From Azospirillum sp. OGB3 (GTDB lineage: Bacteria > Pseudomonadota > Alphaproteobacteria > Azospirillales > Azospirillaceae), in assembly GCF_014192915.1 (NCBI RefSeq), contig NZ_JACHYN010000002.1, forward strand, positions 310,001-374,000: a stretch of 64,000 nucleotides of DNA, read 5' to 3'. Shown piece by piece: positions 35,163-43,910 of the stretch; the stretch's first letter is position 1, and each line of letters starts with the position of its first letter. The notes beneath the pieces were generated by a model. The model saw nothing but the letters and a program-made list of their open reading frames with translations, was not told the origin of the DNA and did no database searches. The position numbers and the translations under genes are program-made.

Positions 35163-35188
35163 AACGCCAGCGTGGCCGCGGCTGTTCC
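35163..35188 (-). promoter_or_regulatory. EcfG promoter (perfect consensus) for the lipoprotein gene
   Basis: On the minus strand GGAAC (35188-35184), 17 bases, CGTT (35166-35163). The start codon of the lipoprotein (35116) lies 47 bases past the -10. This is the best EcfG match in the window. Confidence 0.7.
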
Positions 35189-35220
35189 GATGGAGGACGG
35201 GAAAAAGTGGGCGAGCAAAC

Positions 35221-35246
35221 GAAAAAAGGGGCCGCGAGGCCCCTTC
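35221..35246 (-). terminator. Intrinsic terminator of the mlaD-like gene
   Basis: On the minus strand GGGGCC-TCGC-GGCCCC is followed by TTTTTTC. It lies 27 bases past the gene's stop. Confidence 0.88.
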
Positions 35247-35272
35247 GTTCGTCGTAGCGCGGTGTGCGGCGT

Positions 35273-35758
35273 TTACAGCTTGGGCGGCTCGCCGCCCTCC
35301 TGGCCGGGCTTGCTCATGTTCTGCAGCGAGAAGATGACCTGGCCCAGGAGTTGCTCGATGCCGGGGGTGCTCTGCGTGTATTCGACGCGGCCGTCCGGCT
35401 TCAGCATGTCCTCTTCGCCGCCCGGTTCCAGCGACAGGAACTTGCCGCCCAGCAGGCTTTCCGAGGCGATGACCGCCGCGGTGTCCTTGGGCAGCTTGAT
35501 GTCCGGATGGATCGACATGTGCACGACCGCCTGATAGCTCTTCGGGTCGAGCGTCAGTTCGGTGACCGACCCAACCTTCACGCCGCTGATCCGCACGTCC
35601 GCCCCGCTCTGCAGGCCGGAGATGCTGGTGAAATTGGCTGTGAGGGCGTAACCGTTCACCTTGCGCAAATCGGCGCTGGTGTAGGCGAAAGCCAGAAAAA
35701 AGCCGGCCACGGCGAGGACGACCCCGCCGAGCACGGTTTCAATCACATTGCGGCGCAT
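35273..35758 (-). CDS. mlaD: MlaD-type phospholipid transport protein (MCE domain)
   Basis: 161 residues: an N-terminal membrane helix (GGVVLAVAGFFLAFAYTSA, residues 11-29) and one MCE domain (GLQSGADVRISGVKVGSV; LPKDTAAVIASESLLGGKF). It belongs to the substrate-binding component of the Mla pathway, which moves phospholipids between outer and inner membranes. The mlaE, mlaF, mlaC and mlaA genes are not in this window, so partners are elsewhere or it acts in another MCE complex. It follows the NDUFA12 gene by 30 bases. Confidence 0.87.
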   Translation of the reverse strand: MRRNVIETVLGGVVLAVAGFFLAFAYTSADLRKVNGYALTANFTSISGLQSGADVRISGVKVGSVTELTLDPKSYQAVVHMSIHPDIKLPKDTAAVIASESLLGGKFLSLEPGGEEDMLKPDGRVEYTQSTPGIEQLLGQVIFSLQNMSKPGQEGGEPPKL

Positions 35759-35788
35759 GAGAAATTCCTAAGGGACCGCGCGGGCGTC

Positions 35789-36181
35789 TCAGCCCGGAGT
35801 CCAGGGTTCGTAATCGCCGGTGGCGCGCACGCGCTGCCCGCCCGCATACTGGTGCCCGGGCGGCCGGTAGGCCTGCAGCGAGCCGGACAGGTTCGGCAGA
35901 TGCTCCTTCTGCCACGGCTTGTGGAAGGCGCTGTTGCCTTCCGGCAGCGGCTCCTTGGTGGTGTGGTGGAGCCAGGAATGCCATTCCGGCGGCACCTTGG
36001 AGGCATCCGGCTCGCCGGCATAGATCACCCAGCGGCGTTCCTTGACGCCGGCGATCGCGCTCGGGGAGCGGTAATAGGTGTTGCCGAAGCGGTCGGTGCC
36101 GACCTTGTTGCCCCGGCGCCAGGTGACAAACCGGATGTGGATGTTCGCCATCCAGGTGATCAGGGAGATCTTCTCGCTCAT
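35789..36181 (-). CDS. NDUFA12-family complex I accessory subunit
   Basis: 130 residues. Typical features: KVGTDRFGNTYY, ERRWVIYAGEPDASKVPPEW, HSWLHHTTKEPL. It is the alphaproteobacterial homologue of mitochondrial NDUFA12 (B17.2), a peripheral subunit of NADH:ubiquinone oxidoreductase. ATG 36181 gives the conserved N-terminus; a GTG/ATG 24 bases upstream adds only a short extension. Family length is normal. Confidence 0.92.
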   Translation of the reverse strand: MSEKISLITWMANIHIRFVTWRRGNKVGTDRFGNTYYRSPSAIAGVKERRWVIYAGEPDASKVPPEWHSWLHHTTKEPLPEGNSAFHKPWQKEHLPNLSGSLQAYRPPGHQYAGGQRVRATGDYEPWTPG

Positions 36182-36205
36182 CGTCGCTCGCGGTCGGTAA
36201 GCCAT

Positions 36206-36310
36206 TCGGCCGGACGGGCTGGCCGGTTAAACGCGGGCGGCACTATGACACCCCCGGCCACGCTCGTCCACTGACTCCGCAACGTCTTTTCCCGCCTGAC
36301 GGATTTGCCG
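36206..36310. other. Short intergenic gap
   Basis: About 100 bases between co-directed minus-strand genes. An imperfect GACGGATTTGCCGTC hairpin at 36297-36313 overlaps the LysE gene stop and may attenuate transcription. Confidence 0.35.
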
Positions 36311-36982
36311 TCAGGCGATGCGCCGGTCGGTCAGCAGCAGGCGCAGCGCGAAGCCCAGGAACAGCACCCCCGCGACACCGTCCAGCACCGCCCGCACCTT
36401 CGCGCTCGACAGCGCGCGCCGGGCCGCGCCGGCGCTGAGGGTGGCCACCCCCAGCAGATAGAGGCCGCCGATGACGCCGAGGATCGCGCCGAGCAGGAAG
36501 ATCTGCAGCGCGACATGGCCGAGCGCCGGTGCGACGAATTGCGGCACGAAGGCGAGATAGAACAGGATGACCTTCGGGTTCAGCAGGTTGGTCAGCAACG
36601 CCTGGAGGAAGACGCGGTGCGCCGGGGCCGACTCGGGTCTGGCGGTGGTTTGCTCTTCGCCGCCGCGGCGGCCGAAGCCGGTCCGCAGGGCGCTCCACAG
36701 CGCCCGCCCACCGATCCAGCCGAGATAGGCGCCGCCGGCGTAGCGCAGCACATCGAACAGAGCCGGCGAAGCGGCGACCAGCGCCGAGATGCCGGCGGCG
36801 GCGAGCAGCGCGTGGATCAGGTTGCCCAGCGTGATGCCGGCGGTGGCGACCACCCCGGCGTTGCGCCCGTCCATCACGCTGCGCGACAGGACGAGCAGGG
36901 AGTCCGGTCCCGGCGCCAGCGTCAGGACCAGCGCCGCGACGAGGTAGAGCTGAAGCAGATGCGGGTCGAGCGGCAGGGGCAT
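36311..36982 (-). CDS. LysE/RhtB-family amino acid exporter
   Basis: 223 residues with about six membrane helices. The family signature LTLAPGPDSLLVLSRS lies at about 21-36, with TNLLNPKVILFYLAFVPQF further on. It exports an amino acid or derivative such as homoserine lactone or threonine; the exact substrate is unknown. ATG 36982 has a GGAGA upstream. It follows the acyltransferase by 11 bases and may be the last gene of the lipid A operon, although its function looks unrelated. Confidence 0.88.
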   Translation of the reverse strand: MPLPLDPHLLQLYLVAALVLTLAPGPDSLLVLSRSVMDGRNAGVVATAGITLGNLIHALLAAAGISALVAASPALFDVLRYAGGAYLGWIGGRALWSALRTGFGRRGGEEQTTARPESAPAHRVFLQALLTNLLNPKVILFYLAFVPQFVAPALGHVALQIFLLGAILGVIGGLYLLGVATLSAGAARRALSSAKVRAVLDGVAGVLFLGFALRLLLTDRRIA

Positions 36983-36993
36983 GGAAGTCTCCG

Positions 36994-37902
36994 TCAGTCG
37001 GGCCAGCGCCGGTGCAGCCAGAGCCATTCGGCGGGGCGCTCGCGAATCCATTGCTCCAACAGGGCGTTCAGGCGCTCCATCAAAATCCGCACATCAGCGT
37101 TGCGGTCGCCGCTGTTCGGCGGCTCCACCGGCGGCAGGACGGTGATGCGGAAGCGCGCGCCGTCCAGACGCTCGGTGCGCGCCGGCACCAGTGGGATGCC
37201 CAGCCGCAGGGCGAGTTGCGCCGCCGCCGGGGCGGTCATGGCGTCGCGCCCGAAGAAGGGGACGGGCATGCCGTCGTTCATCTTCTGGTCGATCAGCATG
37301 CCGACATGCCCGCCCTTGGTCAGCACCCGGATCAGCGTGCGCGCGCCCTCAGGCCCCTTGGGAATGTGCGTGCCGCCGGCAGCCCCCCGCAGTTCGGTCA
37401 GAAGCCGGTCGACATAGGGGTTGTTGGGCGCGCGGTAGACCACCGCCAGTTCCAATCCCATCTTGCGGGAGCAGACGGGCTTCACTTCCCAGTTGGCGAA
37501 ATGGCCGGACACCAGGATGCCGGCCTTGCCGTCGTCGCGCAGGGCGTCGATGTGCTCGCCGCCGACCACTTCGGTCCGGCCGCCGGGGCCGTACGCGCCG
37601 ATGGCGTCCAGATGCGGGTACTCGGCGATGACACGGCCCAGGTTGTCCCACATGCCGAGGATGATCGCGTCGATCTCCGCAGGGGATTTCTCGGGGAAGG
37701 CGCGCTCCAGGTTGCGGCGGGCGGTGCGGGTGCTGCGAAGGCGCGGGCCGACGGTCCGCCCGATCCAGCCGCCAAGCGCCGAGGCGCGGTCGACCGGAAG
37801 GGCGCGGAACAGGCCGCAGAGGCCGTAGACGAAGACGGCTTCCAACGGATAGGCGACCCGGCGGGTCAGCCAGGACACCAGGGGGCCGCGCGGCTTAGCC
37901 AT
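36994..37902 (-). CDS. Lysophospholipid/lipid A acyltransferase (LpxL/HtrB type)
   Basis: 302 residues. The N-terminal helix is followed by the acyltransferase motif GHFANWEVK (His about 144), with GAAGGTHIPKG, GMLIDQKMNDG and FFGRDAMTAPAAAQLAL downstream. It is an inner-membrane enzyme of late lipid A acylation; which acyl chain it adds is unclear. Its start overlaps the lpxK stop by 8 bases, placing it in a waaA-lpxK-acyltransferase operon. Confidence 0.88.
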   Translation of the reverse strand: MAKPRGPLVSWLTRRVAYPLEAVFVYGLCGLFRALPVDRASALGGWIGRTVGPRLRSTRTARRNLERAFPEKSPAEIDAIILGMWDNLGRVIAEYPHLDAIGAYGPGGRTEVVGGEHIDALRDDGKAGILVSGHFANWEVKPVCSRKMGLELAVVYRAPNNPYVDRLLTELRGAAGGTHIPKGPEGARTLIRVLTKGGHVGMLIDQKMNDGMPVPFFGRDAMTAPAAAQLALRLGIPLVPARTERLDGARFRITVLPPVEPPNSGDRNADVRILMERLNALLEQWIRERPAEWLWLHRRWPD

Positions 37903-38905
37903 TGGGAACTCCAGTCGGAAGCCCGATCAGAAGAGGGGCGAGCAGGCGGTCGAGGGCGGCGGGGTCCCGCCAGACGGCGCGCACCGGCACCGCCCGGACC
38001 AGGGCGCGCAGAGGGTCCGGCAGGCGGACGGCGTCCTTCACGGTGGTGACCGGCACGGCGCCCAACGCGTTGGCGCGGTCTATCAGGGCCATCACCTCTT
38101 CGGGGCGGTAGGGATGGTGGTCGGCGAAGGCGGCGCGCTCCACCACACGGGCGCCCAGCGCTTCCAGCGTCGCGAAGAACTTCTCCGGCCGCCCGATGCC
38201 GGCGAAGGCGAGGACCGCTTGGCCGGCCAGGGCGCCGGCGCTCTCCACCGGCTCCAGCTTGGCGTGCAGGACAGGCAGGGTGCCGGCCACGCGGTGCTCC
38301 ACCCCGGCGCGGTCCTCGCCCACCACCACCACGGCCCCGGCACGGGCCAGGCCGCGTTCCACCGGCTCGCGCAGGGGGCCGGCAGGGACAAGATGGCCGT
38401 TGCCGAAACCCACCGCGCCGTCCACCACGATCAGCGACAGGTCCTTGGCGAGGCCGGGATTCTGGAAGCCGTCGTCCATCACCAGGATGGAGGCACCTGC
38501 GGCGATGGCCGCCCGCGCCCCGGCGGCACGGTCGCGCGCCACCCAGCAGGGGCCGTGGGCGGCCAGCAGCAGCGCCTCGTCGCCGACCGCGGCGGAGTCG
38601 TGGCGGCCGATGTCGACGGCCAGCGGACCGCGCTCGCGCCCGCCATGACCGCGGGTGAGAAAGGCCGGGGCCACGCCACGGGCGCGCAGGGCCTCGGCGA
38701 CGGCGATGCAGACCGGCGTCTTGCCGGCGCCGCCCGCCACCAGATTGCCGACGCAGAGGACCGGGGCGGCCGCCCGCTCCGGCTGCCCCGCGGCCATGCG
38801 CAGCCGCCCGGCCAGCCCGTGGAGCGCACCCAGCGGGGCAAGCGCCCAGCCCAGGGCCGCCCCCGCCATTCCGCCGGACCCGTACCAGAAGCCGGGAGTC
38901 CTCAT
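37895..38905 (-). CDS. lpxK: Tetraacyldisaccharide 4'-kinase
   Basis: 336 residues. It phosphorylates the 4' position of the lipid A disaccharide at the inner membrane. The Walker A-like GNLVAGGAGKTP lies at about 52-63, with LTRGHGG and ILVMDDGFQNPGL (catalytic Asp region) downstream. Its ATG overlaps the waaA stop by 4 bases, so the two are translationally coupled. Confidence 0.95.
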   Translation of the reverse strand: MRTPGFWYGSGGMAGAALGWALAPLGALHGLAGRLRMAAGQPERAAAPVLCVGNLVAGGAGKTPVCIAVAEALRARGVAPAFLTRGHGGRERGPLAVDIGRHDSAAVGDEALLLAAHGPCWVARDRAAGARAAIAAGASILVMDDGFQNPGLAKDLSLIVVDGAVGFGNGHLVPAGPLREPVERGLARAGAVVVVGEDRAGVEHRVAGTLPVLHAKLEPVESAGALAGQAVLAFAGIGRPEKFFATLEALGARVVERAAFADHHPYRPEEVMALIDRANALGAVPVTTVKDAVRLPDPLRALVRAVPVRAVWRDPAALDRLLAPLLIGLPTGVPNG

Positions 38906-40185
38906 GCCGCGGGCCGGACGCTGCCGACACCGAGGATGGGGGCGAGCGCCGCGAGCGCGCGGTCGACGATCCGCCGGTTGCCCTCGGTCACCGCCGTCGC
39001 GCCGGCGGCGATGCGGGCGCGGGCGGCTTCGTCGGTCAGCAGGCGCCCGACCGCGTCGGGCAGCTCCTCCGCCCCGGCCACCGGCAGGGCGCCCCCGGCG
39101 GCTTCGAGCTGGCGGGTGATTTCCGCGAAGTTCCACATGTGCGGGCCGTAGAGGACGGCGCAGCCGAGCAGGGCCGGCTCAACGGGGTTCTGGCCGCCGT
39201 GCGGCACGAAGGAACCGCCCATGCAGACCACCGGGGCCAGCCGGTAGAACAGCCCCATCTCCCCCATCGTGTCGGCGATGTGAACGGCGTCCGCGGCGGC
39301 GGGCAGGACGCCCTCGCCGCGGCGCGAGACGGTCAGGCCGCGCCCGCGCAGAAGCGCCGCGATGTCGGCGCCGCGGTGGGCGTGGCGCGGGATCACCAGG
39401 GTCAGCAGGCCGGGCAGGCGCGTGGCCAACGCCGCGTGCACCGCGGCGGCCAGCTCGTCCTCGCCGGGGTGGGTGCTGGCGAGCAGCCAGACGGGGCGCC
39501 CGGCGCAGGCCGCGCGCAGGGCCGCCAGGGCTGCGGGGTCGGCGGGCGGCGGCTCTGCGGAGAATTTCAGGTTGCCGACGCTGACGACGCCCCGCGCGCC
39601 CAGCCGGCGCAGGCGGTCGGCGTCCTCCTCCGACTGGGCCAGCGTGACCTGGAAGGTGGAGAGCAGCGGCGTGATCAGGCCCGACGCGCAGCGCCAGCGG
39701 TTGAAGGAGCGGTCCGACATGCGCGCGTTGACAAGCGCCGCCGGGATGCCGCGTGCCCGCACGGCGCCGAGCAGGTTGGGCCAGATCTCCGATTCCGTCC
39801 ACAGCACCAGGTCGGGGCGCCAATGGTCGAGGAAACGGTCGACCGCCGCCGGCAGGTCCACCGGCACATACTGGTGAAAGGCGCGCTCCGGCAGGCGGCG
39901 GGCCATCAGTTCCGCCGAGGTGACCGTGCCCGTGGTCATCAGAACCGTCAGGTCCGGCGCCGCGTCGAGCAGGCGGTCGATGAGGACCAGGACGGAGTTG
40001 GCTTCCCCCACGCTGGCCGCGTGAATCCAGGCGAGCCGTCCCGGCGGGCGCGGGCGCGCGGCCGTGCCGAAGCGTTCCCCCCGGCGGGCGGAGTCCTCCT
40101 TGCCGGCAGCCAGCCGCCGGTCGAGATACAGACGAACCGCCGGCCCGGCAAGGGTCGTCAGGCCGCGGTAGAGTGATTGAAGCAT
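38902..40185 (-). CDS. waaA: 3-deoxy-D-manno-octulosonic acid (Kdo) transferase
   Basis: 427 residues. It adds Kdo to lipid IVA. The N-terminal GT domain has IHAASVGEANSVLVLI (about 50-65), TESEIWPNLL and NARMSDRSF. The C-terminal half has LLASTHPGEDE, VIPRHAHRG and CMGGSFVPHGGQNPVEP. ATG 40185 gives the usual short hydrophobic N-terminus (MLQSLYRGLTTL); an upstream ATG would add 24 residues without similarity. It is first in the waaA-lpxK-acyltransferase set. Confidence 0.95.
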   Translation of the reverse strand: MLQSLYRGLTTLAGPAVRLYLDRRLAAGKEDSARRGERFGTAARPRPPGRLAWIHAASVGEANSVLVLIDRLLDAAPDLTVLMTTGTVTSAELMARRLPERAFHQYVPVDLPAAVDRFLDHWRPDLVLWTESEIWPNLLGAVRARGIPAALVNARMSDRSFNRWRCASGLITPLLSTFQVTLAQSEEDADRLRRLGARGVVSVGNLKFSAEPPPADPAALAALRAACAGRPVWLLASTHPGEDELAAAVHAALATRLPGLLTLVIPRHAHRGADIAALLRGRGLTVSRRGEGVLPAAADAVHIADTMGEMGLFYRLAPVVCMGGSFVPHGGQNPVEPALLGCAVLYGPHMWNFAEITRQLEAAGGALPVAGAEELPDAVGRLLTDEAARARIAAGATAVTEGNRRIVDRALAALAPILGVGSVRPAA

Positions 40186-40470
40186 GCGGGTCGAAACGCC
40201 ATCCGACAAAACCAACGCGGCCAGGTGTCCCGGTCGCGGTCCCCTCCACTTTAGCATGGGGGGCTGTGGCAGAGGTAAGGCTTTGCGCTAACGCCCACCG
40301 GAAGACCGATGGCCGGATGGGGTTCGCTCGCATACTAGGGTATGACGATTTTGAGACCCATTATGATAATTTTGAAGCAATCCGCTGCTATCCTGATGGC
40401 GTAGAAACGTTGGCAGCTTCAAGGAGGGCGGGCAACGCGCCAGCCTCCAACATTTCAGGATGATAACATC
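40186..40470. promoter_or_regulatory. Divergent control region, waaA and chemoreceptor
   Basis: 285 bases. The right half (40330-40470) is AT-rich with repeated ATGATAA-type sequences (40367, 40459). A GTTGG...CCAAC inverted repeat encloses a GC-rich stretch at about 40410-40450. Probably promoters for both genes; no consensus stands out. Confidence 0.35.
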
Positions 40471-41826
40471 ATGGCGGGCGTACAGGAACGTGACGGCCAG
40501 GAAAGCCGGCTCCGGGCCTTCAGCATCACCGAAGCGGACATCGCGCGTCTGCGCGCCAACCGGGATTTCGCGGAGCACCGCCTGCCTCGGCTGCTGGAGC
40601 AATGGCACAGCGCCTTTGCGGCCTGGCCGGAAATCCGCGACGCCCTGACCCGGCCGGACGTGCACGCCGCGCGCGTCGCCCACTGGAGCCGTGTGGTCTC
40701 GGGCGATCTCGGGACGGGCTTCCTGGAGTCCGCCCATCGGCTGGCCAAGGCCTTCTACGACCACGGCGTGCCGGGCTATGCGGTGGCCATCTGCCATCAC
40801 ACGGTGTCCAGCGGCATCGTCCGCGAGTTGGGCCTCGACGCGGCGGCGGCTCAGCGGTCGCTGTTCGGAGCGAAGAAGTCGGCGGAGGCGGCCGCCATGC
40901 GCGATACGCTGGGCCGCGTCGCCTGGCTCGATCTCGAAGTGCTGCTGGAAACCTACGCGGCGGCCGAGCAGGAGAGCAAGCGCGCCATCCTGAACCGGCT
41001 TGCCGACAGCCTGGAAGGCAGCGTTCGCGGCATCGCCGACAACACGGTGGCGGCGTCCGACGAGATGAAGGGCTACGCCCAGCGCATGGCGCAGATCGCC
41101 GCCGCCACCAACCGCCAGTCGCTCGCCGTGGCCGCCGCCGCCGAGCAGGCGTCCGCCAACGTGCAGACGGTCGCCGCCGCGTCGGAGCAACTCACCAGCT
41201 CCATCGGCGAGATCAGCCGGCAGGTCGCCCAGTCCTCGCAGATTGCCCGCGGCGCGGTGGCCGAGGCGGAGCGGACCAACACCACGGTGAACGGTCTGGT
41301 CGACGCCGCCCAGAAGATCGGCGCGGTGCTTCAGCTCATCAACAGCATCGCCGGCCAGACCAACCTGCTTGCGCTGAACGCGACCATCGAGGCGGCCCGC
41401 GCCGGGGAGGCCGGCAAGGGCTTCGCCGTGGTCGCTCAGGAGGTCAAGAACCTGGCCAACCAGACGGCCAAGGCGACGGAGGACATCTCCGCCCAGATCG
41501 CCAGCATCCAGGAGGTGGCGCGCGGCTCCGCCGAGGCGCTGAGCGGCATCGGCGCCACCATCGGCAGCATCAACGACATCGTCATCACCGTCTCCGCCGC
41601 GGTGGAGCAGCAGACCGCCGCCACCCAGGAGATCGTCCGCAACGTGCAGGAGGCTGCACGCGGAACCCGCAGCGTGACCGACACCATCGGGGCGGTGGCC
41701 AGCGGCGCGTCGGAGACCGGCAGCTTGGCCGAGGAAGTGCTGGGGGCCGCCGGCAACCTGCACCGCGAATCCGACCGCCTGCGCGAGAGCGTGGACCTGT
41801 TCATGCAGCGCATCCGCGCCGCGTGA
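40471..41826 (+). CDS. Soluble chemoreceptor with globin-like N-terminal sensor
   Basis: 451 residues with no membrane helix. Residues 15-170 look like the protoglobin/globin-coupled sensor domain (MCP analogue of HemAT). The signalling domain follows, with tip [19 protein letters not shown] near 292 and ending in a helical bundle without a CheR-binding tail. The expected proximal-His pattern (HxxxGV) reads FYDHGV at 95-100: Phe where the heme His would align. H89, H98, H109 and H110 lie near and might serve. It is a likely aerotaxis or redox sensor if heme binds. Confidence 0.82.
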   Translation: MAGVQERDGQESRLRAFSITEADIARLRANRDFAEHRLPRLLEQWHSAFAAWPEIRDALTRPDVHAARVAHWSRVVSGDLGTGFLESAHRLAKAFYDHGVPGYAVAICHHTVSSGIVRELGLDAAAAQRSLFGAKKSAEAAAMRDTLGRVAWLDLEVLLETYAAAEQESKRAILNRLADSLEGSVRGIADNTVAASDEMKGYAQRMAQIAAATNRQSLAVAAAAEQASANVQTVAAASEQLTSSIGEISRQVAQSSQIARGAVAEAERTNTTVNGLVDAAQKIGAVLQLINSIAGQTNLLALNATIEAARAGEAGKGFAVVAQEVKNLANQTAKATEDISAQIASIQEVARGSAEALSGIGATIGSINDIVITVSAAVEQQTAATQEIVRNVQEAARGTRSVTDTIGAVASGASETGSLAEEVLGAAGNLHRESDRLRESVDLFMQRIRAA

Positions 41827-41833
41827 TGCAAGG

Positions 41834-41868
41834 GGGAGCGGAGCCGGCCGCGTGCCGGCCCCGCTCCC
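41834..41868. terminator. Hairpin between convergent receptor and glycosyltransferase genes
   Basis: GGGAGCGG and CCGCTCCC enclose an inner GCCGGC/GCCGGC stem. It lies 7 bases past the receptor stop and 3 before the convergent gene's end. There is no T-run, so it may act as a processing or Rho-linked structure. Confidence 0.55.
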
Positions 41869-41871
41869 GCA

Positions 41872-42870
41872 TCAGGCGAAGGGACGCAGGTTCGCCAGGA
41901 ACTGCTCGGCGGAGCGTCGCCAGGAGAAGTTCAGGGCATGGTTCCGGCACAGGTCCGGCGGGATGGTCAGGGCGTGCTCGATCGCCCCCTTCAGATCCTC
42001 GTCCAGGCAGCCGACGCCGGAGCCGTCGACCACATCCAGCGGTCCGGGCACCGGGTAGGCCGCCACCGGCACGCCCGAAGCCAGAGCCTCCAGCAGAACC
42101 AGGCCGAAGGTGTCGGTGCGCGACGGGAAGACGAAGACGTCCGCCGCCGCGTAGTGGCGGGCCAGTTCCTCGCCATGGCGGGCGCCGGCCCAATGGACGT
42201 CCGGGTACTTCTGCTGAAGCTCCGCGCGGGCCGGACCGTCGCCGACCACCAGCTTGCTGCCCGGCAGGTCGAGCCTCAGGAACTCCTCCAGGTTCTTCTC
42301 CACCGCCACGCGCCCGACATAGAGGGCGATGGGGCGGGGCAGCGCCAGGAAGTCCTTGGAGCGGGGGCGGAACAACTCGGTGTCCACGCCGCGGCTCCAG
42401 CGCCGGATGTTGGTGAAGCCGCGCGCGGCGAGGTCACTTTCGATCGATGGCGTCGCCACCATCACCGCAGAAGACGGTTTGTGGAAGCGGCGCACCAACG
42501 CGTAGCTGAGGGCAAGCGGCACCGGCGCCCGGTCGCGCACATATTCCGGGAAGCGGGTGTGGTAGGCGGTGGTGAAGGGCTTGCCGCGGCCGAGGCAATA
42601 GCGCCGGGCGGCGAAACCCAGCGGCCCTTCGGTGGCGATGTGGATGCAGTCGGGGCGGAGCGCGTCGATCATCGCGTTCAGCCGCCGTCCCACGCCCACC
42701 GCCAGCCGGATTTCCGGGTAGGTGGGCATGGGCACGGTGCGGAAGCGGTCGGGGCCGATCACCTCCACGCGGTGGCCCATGGCCTCCAGCTCCGAACGGA
42801 CGGTGCCGATGGTGCGCACCACGCCGTTGACCTGGGGCAGCCAAGCGTCGGAGACGATCAGGATGTTCAC
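41872..42870 (-). CDS. GT4-family glycosyltransferase (Agt-like diacylglycerol glycosyltransferase)
   Basis: 332 residues. A GT-B enzyme: N-terminal NILIVSDAWLPQVNGVVRT, donor-binding YVGRVAVEKNLEEFL (about 185-200) and SRTDTFGLVLLEALASGVPV with the EX7E-like Glu. This is the arrangement of bacterial processive or single-step diacylglycerol glycosyltransferases such as Agt. Start is GTG 42870; the GTGA overlaps the phosphoesterase stop, so the two are coupled. With PlcP-like and DAG kinase genes adjacent, synthesis of a glycolipid from diacylglycerol is the best guess. Confidence 0.8.
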   Translation of the reverse strand: MNILIVSDAWLPQVNGVVRTIGTVRSELEAMGHRVEVIGPDRFRTVPMPTYPEIRLAVGVGRRLNAMIDALRPDCIHIATEGPLGFAARRYCLGRGKPFTTAYHTRFPEYVRDRAPVPLALSYALVRRFHKPSSAVMVATPSIESDLAARGFTNIRRWSRGVDTELFRPRSKDFLALPRPIALYVGRVAVEKNLEEFLRLDLPGSKLVVGDGPARAELQQKYPDVHWAGARHGEELARHYAAADVFVFPSRTDTFGLVLLEALASGVPVAAYPVPGPLDVVDGSGVGCLDEDLKGAIEHALTIPPDLCRNHALNFSWRRSAEQFLANLRPFA

Positions 42871-43694
42871 GCTGCCTTCACAGTCTCCGGCTTCTCCTTG
42901 GCCGGGATGCGGGCGGGCAGCGTCGTGGCGGCGCGCCGGCGGATGTCCGCCGCCCAATCGATGATCTCCAGCCGGCCGCAGGGGTGTTCGACCAAGGCGG
43001 TGCAGGACTCGACCCAGTCGCCGTCGTTGCAATAGAGGATTCCTTCCATGTCGCGGATCTCCGCGGTGTGGATGTGGCCGCAGATGACCCCGTCCACCTT
43101 GCGGCGCCGGGCCTCGTCGCCCAGCGCGGTCTCGTAGTTGCCGATGAACTCGACCGCCGTCTTCGTCTTGTGCTTCAGGAAGGCGGACAGGGACCAGTAG
43201 GGGAAGCCCAGCTTGCGGCGGACCCAGTTGAACAGCGTGTTGGCCTGGAGCAGGACCACGTAGGCGTTGTCGCCGATGAAGGCCAGCCAGCGGGCGTACT
43301 TCACCACCACGTCGAAGCGGTCGCCATGGGTGACCAGAAGCCGCCGCCCATCGGCGGTGACGTGGATCATCTCCTCGACCACTTGGACGCCGCCGAACTG
43401 CAGGCCGGCGTAGTCGCGGGCGGCCTCGTCGTGGTTGCCGGGGATGTAATAGACCTGCACGCCCTTGCGCGCCCGGCGCAGGATCTTCTGCACCACGTCG
43501 TTGTGCGCCTGCGGCCAGTACCAGGTCTTGCGCAGACGCCAGCCGTCCACGATGTCGCCGACGAGATAGAGGTGATCGGACTCGTTGTGCTTCAGGAAAT
43601 CGAGAAGATACTCCGCCTTGCATCCCCGCGTGCCCAAATGGACGTCGGAGATCCAGATGCTGCGGTACTGCTTGACGTCGCGTGATGCGCTCAT
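42867..43694 (-). CDS. Metallophosphoesterase (PlcP-like; LpxH-related)
   Basis: 275 residues, cytoplasmic. All five calcineurin-like motifs are present: SDVHLGTRG, GDIVDGW, GNHDEAARD, THGDRFD and GHIHTAEIRD. The run WYWPQAHNDVVQKILRRARK and the C-terminal NDGDWVESCTALVEH are typical of the alphaproteobacterial PlcP group, which releases diacylglycerol from phospholipids under phosphate starvation. LpxH-type UDP-diacylglucosamine hydrolase is the alternative. ATG 43694 follows GGAG; an upstream ATG at 43706 lacks it. It is translationally coupled to the glycosyltransferase. Confidence 0.8.
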   Translation of the reverse strand: MSASRDVKQYRSIWISDVHLGTRGCKAEYLLDFLKHNESDHLYLVGDIVDGWRLRKTWYWPQAHNDVVQKILRRARKGVQVYYIPGNHDEAARDYAGLQFGGVQVVEEMIHVTADGRRLLVTHGDRFDVVVKYARWLAFIGDNAYVVLLQANTLFNWVRRKLGFPYWSLSAFLKHKTKTAVEFIGNYETALGDEARRRKVDGVICGHIHTAEIRDMEGILYCNDGDWVESCTALVEHPCGRLEIIDWAADIRRRAATTLPARIPAKEKPETVKAA

Positions 43695-43910
43695 GTCCCG
43701 CTCCATCGCCGTTTCGGCAAGGATTCATTGAAACGTTTCCCGTATATCGATGAGAAGTTCTCTTGACAATGATTTCAGTCGTCCGCATCTGTTCGGGTCG
43801 ATGATTTCAATGAGACTTCTTGACAGTGAAACAAAGGCGAAAAATGACTTTATCAAAACTGACATGGTATCGTCACATTGAACCCCGGTGCGGCGGACGG
43901 GGGCGAATCG
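43695..43910. promoter_or_regulatory. AT-rich divergent promoter region (PlcP-like / DAG kinase)
   Basis: About 200 bases, clearly AT-richer than the flanks. On the plus strand a related pair TTCTCTTGACAATG (43751-43764) and ACTTCTTGACAGTG (43815-43828) repeats a TTGACA -35 element. CTGACAT-GGTA-TCGTCAC (43859-43876) has the 11-base spacing of a Pho box but only partial matches. I cannot assign the regulator. Confidence 0.45.
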
